From: Novosphingobium fluoreni | Lineage (GTDB): Bacteria; Pseudomonadota; Alphaproteobacteria; Sphingomonadales; Sphingomonadaceae | DNA: 64,000 bases | Direction of reading: 5' to 3' | Assembly (NCBI RefSeq): GCF_014196615.1 | Contig: NZ_JACIDY010000005.1 | Coordinates: forward strand, 205,442 to 269,441 | Shown here: piece by piece, positions 62,439 to 64,000 of the stretch | Numbering within the stretch: the stretch's first letter is position 1 | Layout of the letters: every line of letters begins with the position of its first letter | Notes under the pieces: generated by a model | The model's database searches: none | Told to the model about the DNA's origin: nothing | Seen by the model: the letters and a program-made list of their open reading frames with translations, nothing else | Translations under genes and position numbers: made by a program

Positions 62439-63845
62439 CTAGCCGCCGATCTCATAGGGCACGATGTCACGCCGATTGACGTCGACCGAAATCTCGCGAT
62501 CACTGGGCGGAAACGCGCGCTGAGAACAGTCGGTCCTTGGGCAGATGCGGCAAGACGTGCCGATCTTTGTAGCTGAGAACGAACTGCTGAGATTCAGTTC
62601 GTCGGCGTAAATGAAAGCATCGGCATAATCCGTCTCGCAGCCGAGCGCCACGGCATGGCGGTGCGGGCGTTGGGTGTAATTGCCCCCTTGCTTGACCAGC
62701 CCCTTCGCGATCGAAACATAGCGAACGCCATCCGGCATCTCCGCCAGTTGGACATGGATTCTGTCCGGAACGGCGACGGCCTCGTGCACCACCCATAGCG
62801 GACAGGCCCCACCAAACCGGGCAAAACGCAACCGTGTCGCTGAATGGCGCTTGGTAATGTTGCCCGCGATATCAACACGGCAGAAGTACATCGGAATGCC
62901 CAACTCTCCCGGGCGCTGCAATGTTGAGAGACGATGGCAGACCTGTTCGAATGTCGTGCCAAAGGCATGGCGCAGACGATCGATGTCATGGCGATAGTCC
63001 CGAGCGATAAGGCGAAACGCGCCATATGGCATCAGGATCGCACCGGCCGCGTAATTGCCAAGGCCGATCGACAGAAGATTGCGTGACGTGTCCGACGTCA
63101 CCACGGCGTTGGCGATGATTGCCGCGATCTCTTCGCGAAACACAATGCTCGCTACGTGCCAAGCCAGATGGAACCGCAAGCTGTCCTGCGCTTGCGCGGA
63201 GTTCACGGTCAGCGTGCGTGCCGCCTCATCGAAATGCCGGAGGGGCCCGTGCGAAGCAAAGCGGACATCCACACCGCGCTGATCGAGCCACTGCGTCAAC
63301 GTCTGGATCGAGGGGGTCACCGCTTCACCCGACAACTGACCGGAAAACGCCTCGGCCGCGCGGTCGATCGTATCGACGTAGTTGTCGGAATCGCTGAACC
63401 AGTCCCGGACCTCTTCCCACGGGAGACGTCCTCCGGCGAGATTGCCCACGCCCAGTGCCTCGTCCAGCATGGCCAGGCGCTGGAGACTTTGCTTGGCGGA
63501 GCGCTCCAGATCGATGAAGCGCGCGGCGAACTCTGGATGCTGCTCTGCGATCCGCCTGATCTTCGAAGAGGACAAGTCGCCACTCATGCCCGACGAGGCC
63601 ATGGCATGATGCAGCGCGACATGGAGCGGTTCGGCCTGCGCCCGCGGTGCGCCACGCCACTCGGACGGGAAGTGGCGTTCCAGCTTGTCGATCAAGGCGG
63701 CTGTCAGCGGGCGATCGTCATTCTCCAGCTGGGACAGATAGGCGGCGCTGATCCCCAACGTCTGCGCCATTTCCGCCTGGCGAAGCCGCTTCAGCGTCCG
63801 GATGGCACGCAGGCTGGAGCCTGCAAAGGTGCGGTAGGCGGGCAT
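62439..63845 (-). CDS. RamB/ScfR-type XRE regulator with DUF2083 and IrrE-like domain
   Basis: The roughly 468-residue protein has an N-terminal XRE helix-turn-helix (IRTLKRLRQAEMAQTLGISA, with YLSQLENDDRPLT), a central IrrE-like/DUF955 part (HLAWHVASIVFREEI) and a C-terminal Cys-containing block (CRICPRTDCSQRAFPP) as in short-chain fatty acyl-CoA regulators. These control acetate, propionate or glyoxylate genes and are often next to the genes they control. ATG at 63845 is preferred to the upstream TTG at 63866. A palindrome sits just upstream, and a divergent gene begins at 63967. Confidence 0.86.
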   Translation of the reverse strand: MPAYRTFAGSSLRAIRTLKRLRQAEMAQTLGISAAYLSQLENDDRPLTAALIDKLERHFPSEWRGAPRAQAEPLHVALHHAMASSGMSGDLSSSKIRRIAEQHPEFAARFIDLERSAKQSLQRLAMLDEALGVGNLAGGRLPWEEVRDWFSDSDNYVDTIDRAAEAFSGQLSGEAVTPSIQTLTQWLDQRGVDVRFASHGPLRHFDEAARTLTVNSAQAQDSLRFHLAWHVASIVFREEIAAIIANAVVTSDTSRNLLSIGLGNYAAGAILMPYGAFRLIARDYRHDIDRLRHAFGTTFEQVCHRLSTLQRPGELGIPMYFCRVDIAGNITKRHSATRLRFARFGGACPLWVVHEAVAVPDRIHVQLAEMPDGVRYVSIAKGLVKQGGNYTQRPHRHAVALGCETDYADAFIYADELNLSSSFSATKIGTSCRICPRTDCSQRAFPPSDREISVDVNRRDIVPYEIGG

Positions 63846-63857
63846 GCTCGTGGGTAT

Positions 63858-63888
63858 AGTTTGCAAACTTGGTGTTTACAACTTTGCA
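63858..63888. promoter_or_regulatory. Palindromic operator candidate upstream of the ScfR gene
   Basis: AGTTTGCAAACT (63858-63869) is a perfect 12-base palindrome. A related ACTTTGCA (63881-63888) lies 23 bases further, about two helical turns. RamB-type regulators bind TTTGCAAA-like motifs, so autoregulation and control of the divergent gene are likely. Confidence 0.5.
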
Positions 63889-63966
63889 GAATAACATTGG
63901 ACGTAGGGGATGAGATGCTTTGATAGGGCATGGTTGAGAGCCGTGACGGCAGGGAGTGATTAGCAG

Positions 63967-64000
63967 GTGTCAGCCAACATCGCGGAGATGGAGAAGCGTC
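63967..64000 (+). CDS. Start of a divergent gene, truncated by the window end
   Basis: A GTG at 63967 opens a frame reading MSANIAEMEKR to the window end, with GGGAG 10-15 bases upstream; an ATG at 63988 in the same frame is an alternative start. With the ScfR-type regulator and the palindrome between, it is a candidate target of that regulator, for example an isocitrate-lyase-related enzyme, but only 11 codons are visible. Confidence 0.35.
   Translation, partial: MSANIAEMEKR

Noticed and set aside
1..64000. CRISPR arrays, insertion sequences, rRNA genes
   Set aside because: No regularly spaced repeats, transposase motifs or rRNA sequence were seen.

Overview
The window is about 64 kb of high-GC DNA from an alphaproteobacterium, most likely of the order Sphingomonadales. 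The evidence is the combination of typical families (DUF3297, DUF418, DUF2490, DUF3008, a MucR/Ros regulator, a HisKA_2 sensor kinase, a Tim44-like/SecB/MltA/Smr neighbourhood) and the ubiE-ubiB-coaBC-dut run beside mutM, rpsT and dnaA. The genus cannot be fixed from this window.

Region 1 (1-5771) is the right arm of a prophage or integrated element. It holds the tail of an HD-type phosphohydrolase, a frame-disrupted C5 cytosine methyltransferase, an MmcB-like nuclease and five or six small unknown proteins. A tyrosine integrase closes the arm, and its stop codon lies inside the 3' end of a tRNA-Val(CAC) gene. The genes are chained by 4-base ATGA and similar overlaps, so this looks like one transcription unit ending in the integrase. 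The left end of the element lies outside the window.

Region 2 (5.8-17.8 kb) is core chromosome: DUF3297, a CHAP-domain protein, the ribosome-assembly GTPase Der, an outer-membrane DUF2490 protein, an AI-2E-type exporter, an S9 peptidase, bacterioferritin with its ferredoxin partner under a Fur-like box, a DUF418 membrane protein and two divergent SPOR-domain proteins. Region 3 (17.8-28 kb) has an apparently inactive dihydroorotase homologue coupled to pyrB, then sppA, tRNA-Leu(TAG), and the protein quality-control run tig-clpP-clpX. The trigger factor carries a long Lys/Ala-rich tail. A dicarboxylate or amino-acid symporter ends the region.

Region 4 (28-42.5 kb) holds dapB-nth plus a small membrane protein, a sirtuin, a DUF983/ThiF-like/DUF1810 chain, a diguanylate cyclase, dnaA, rpsT and mutM. 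It continues with ubiE, a tiny coupled ORF, ubiB, a membrane protein, coaBC, dut and a DUF4136 lipoprotein. Region 5 (42.7-58.1 kb) holds secB-murJ-trpS, Tim44-like/mltA/smr, ahpC-ahpF with an OxyR-like upstream site, aroC, an ArsC-like reductase, a sensor kinase, ubiG, lysC, a nitronate monooxygenase, purU and DUF3008.

Region 6 (58.2-64 kb) is the most accessory-looking chromosomal part: a GH13 glucosidase coupled to a GT4 glycosyltransferase, about 650 bases of unexplained DNA, a MucR/Ros-type regulator that has lost both zinc cysteines and gained a long Lys/Ala-rich tail, and a RamB/ScfR-type regulator with a perfect palindrome at its start. I do not see a clear new defence or metabolic system. 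The most interesting leads are the two Lys/Ala-tailed proteins, the 41-residue ORF between ubiE and ubiB, the degenerate dihydroorotase beside pyrB, and the prophage arm.
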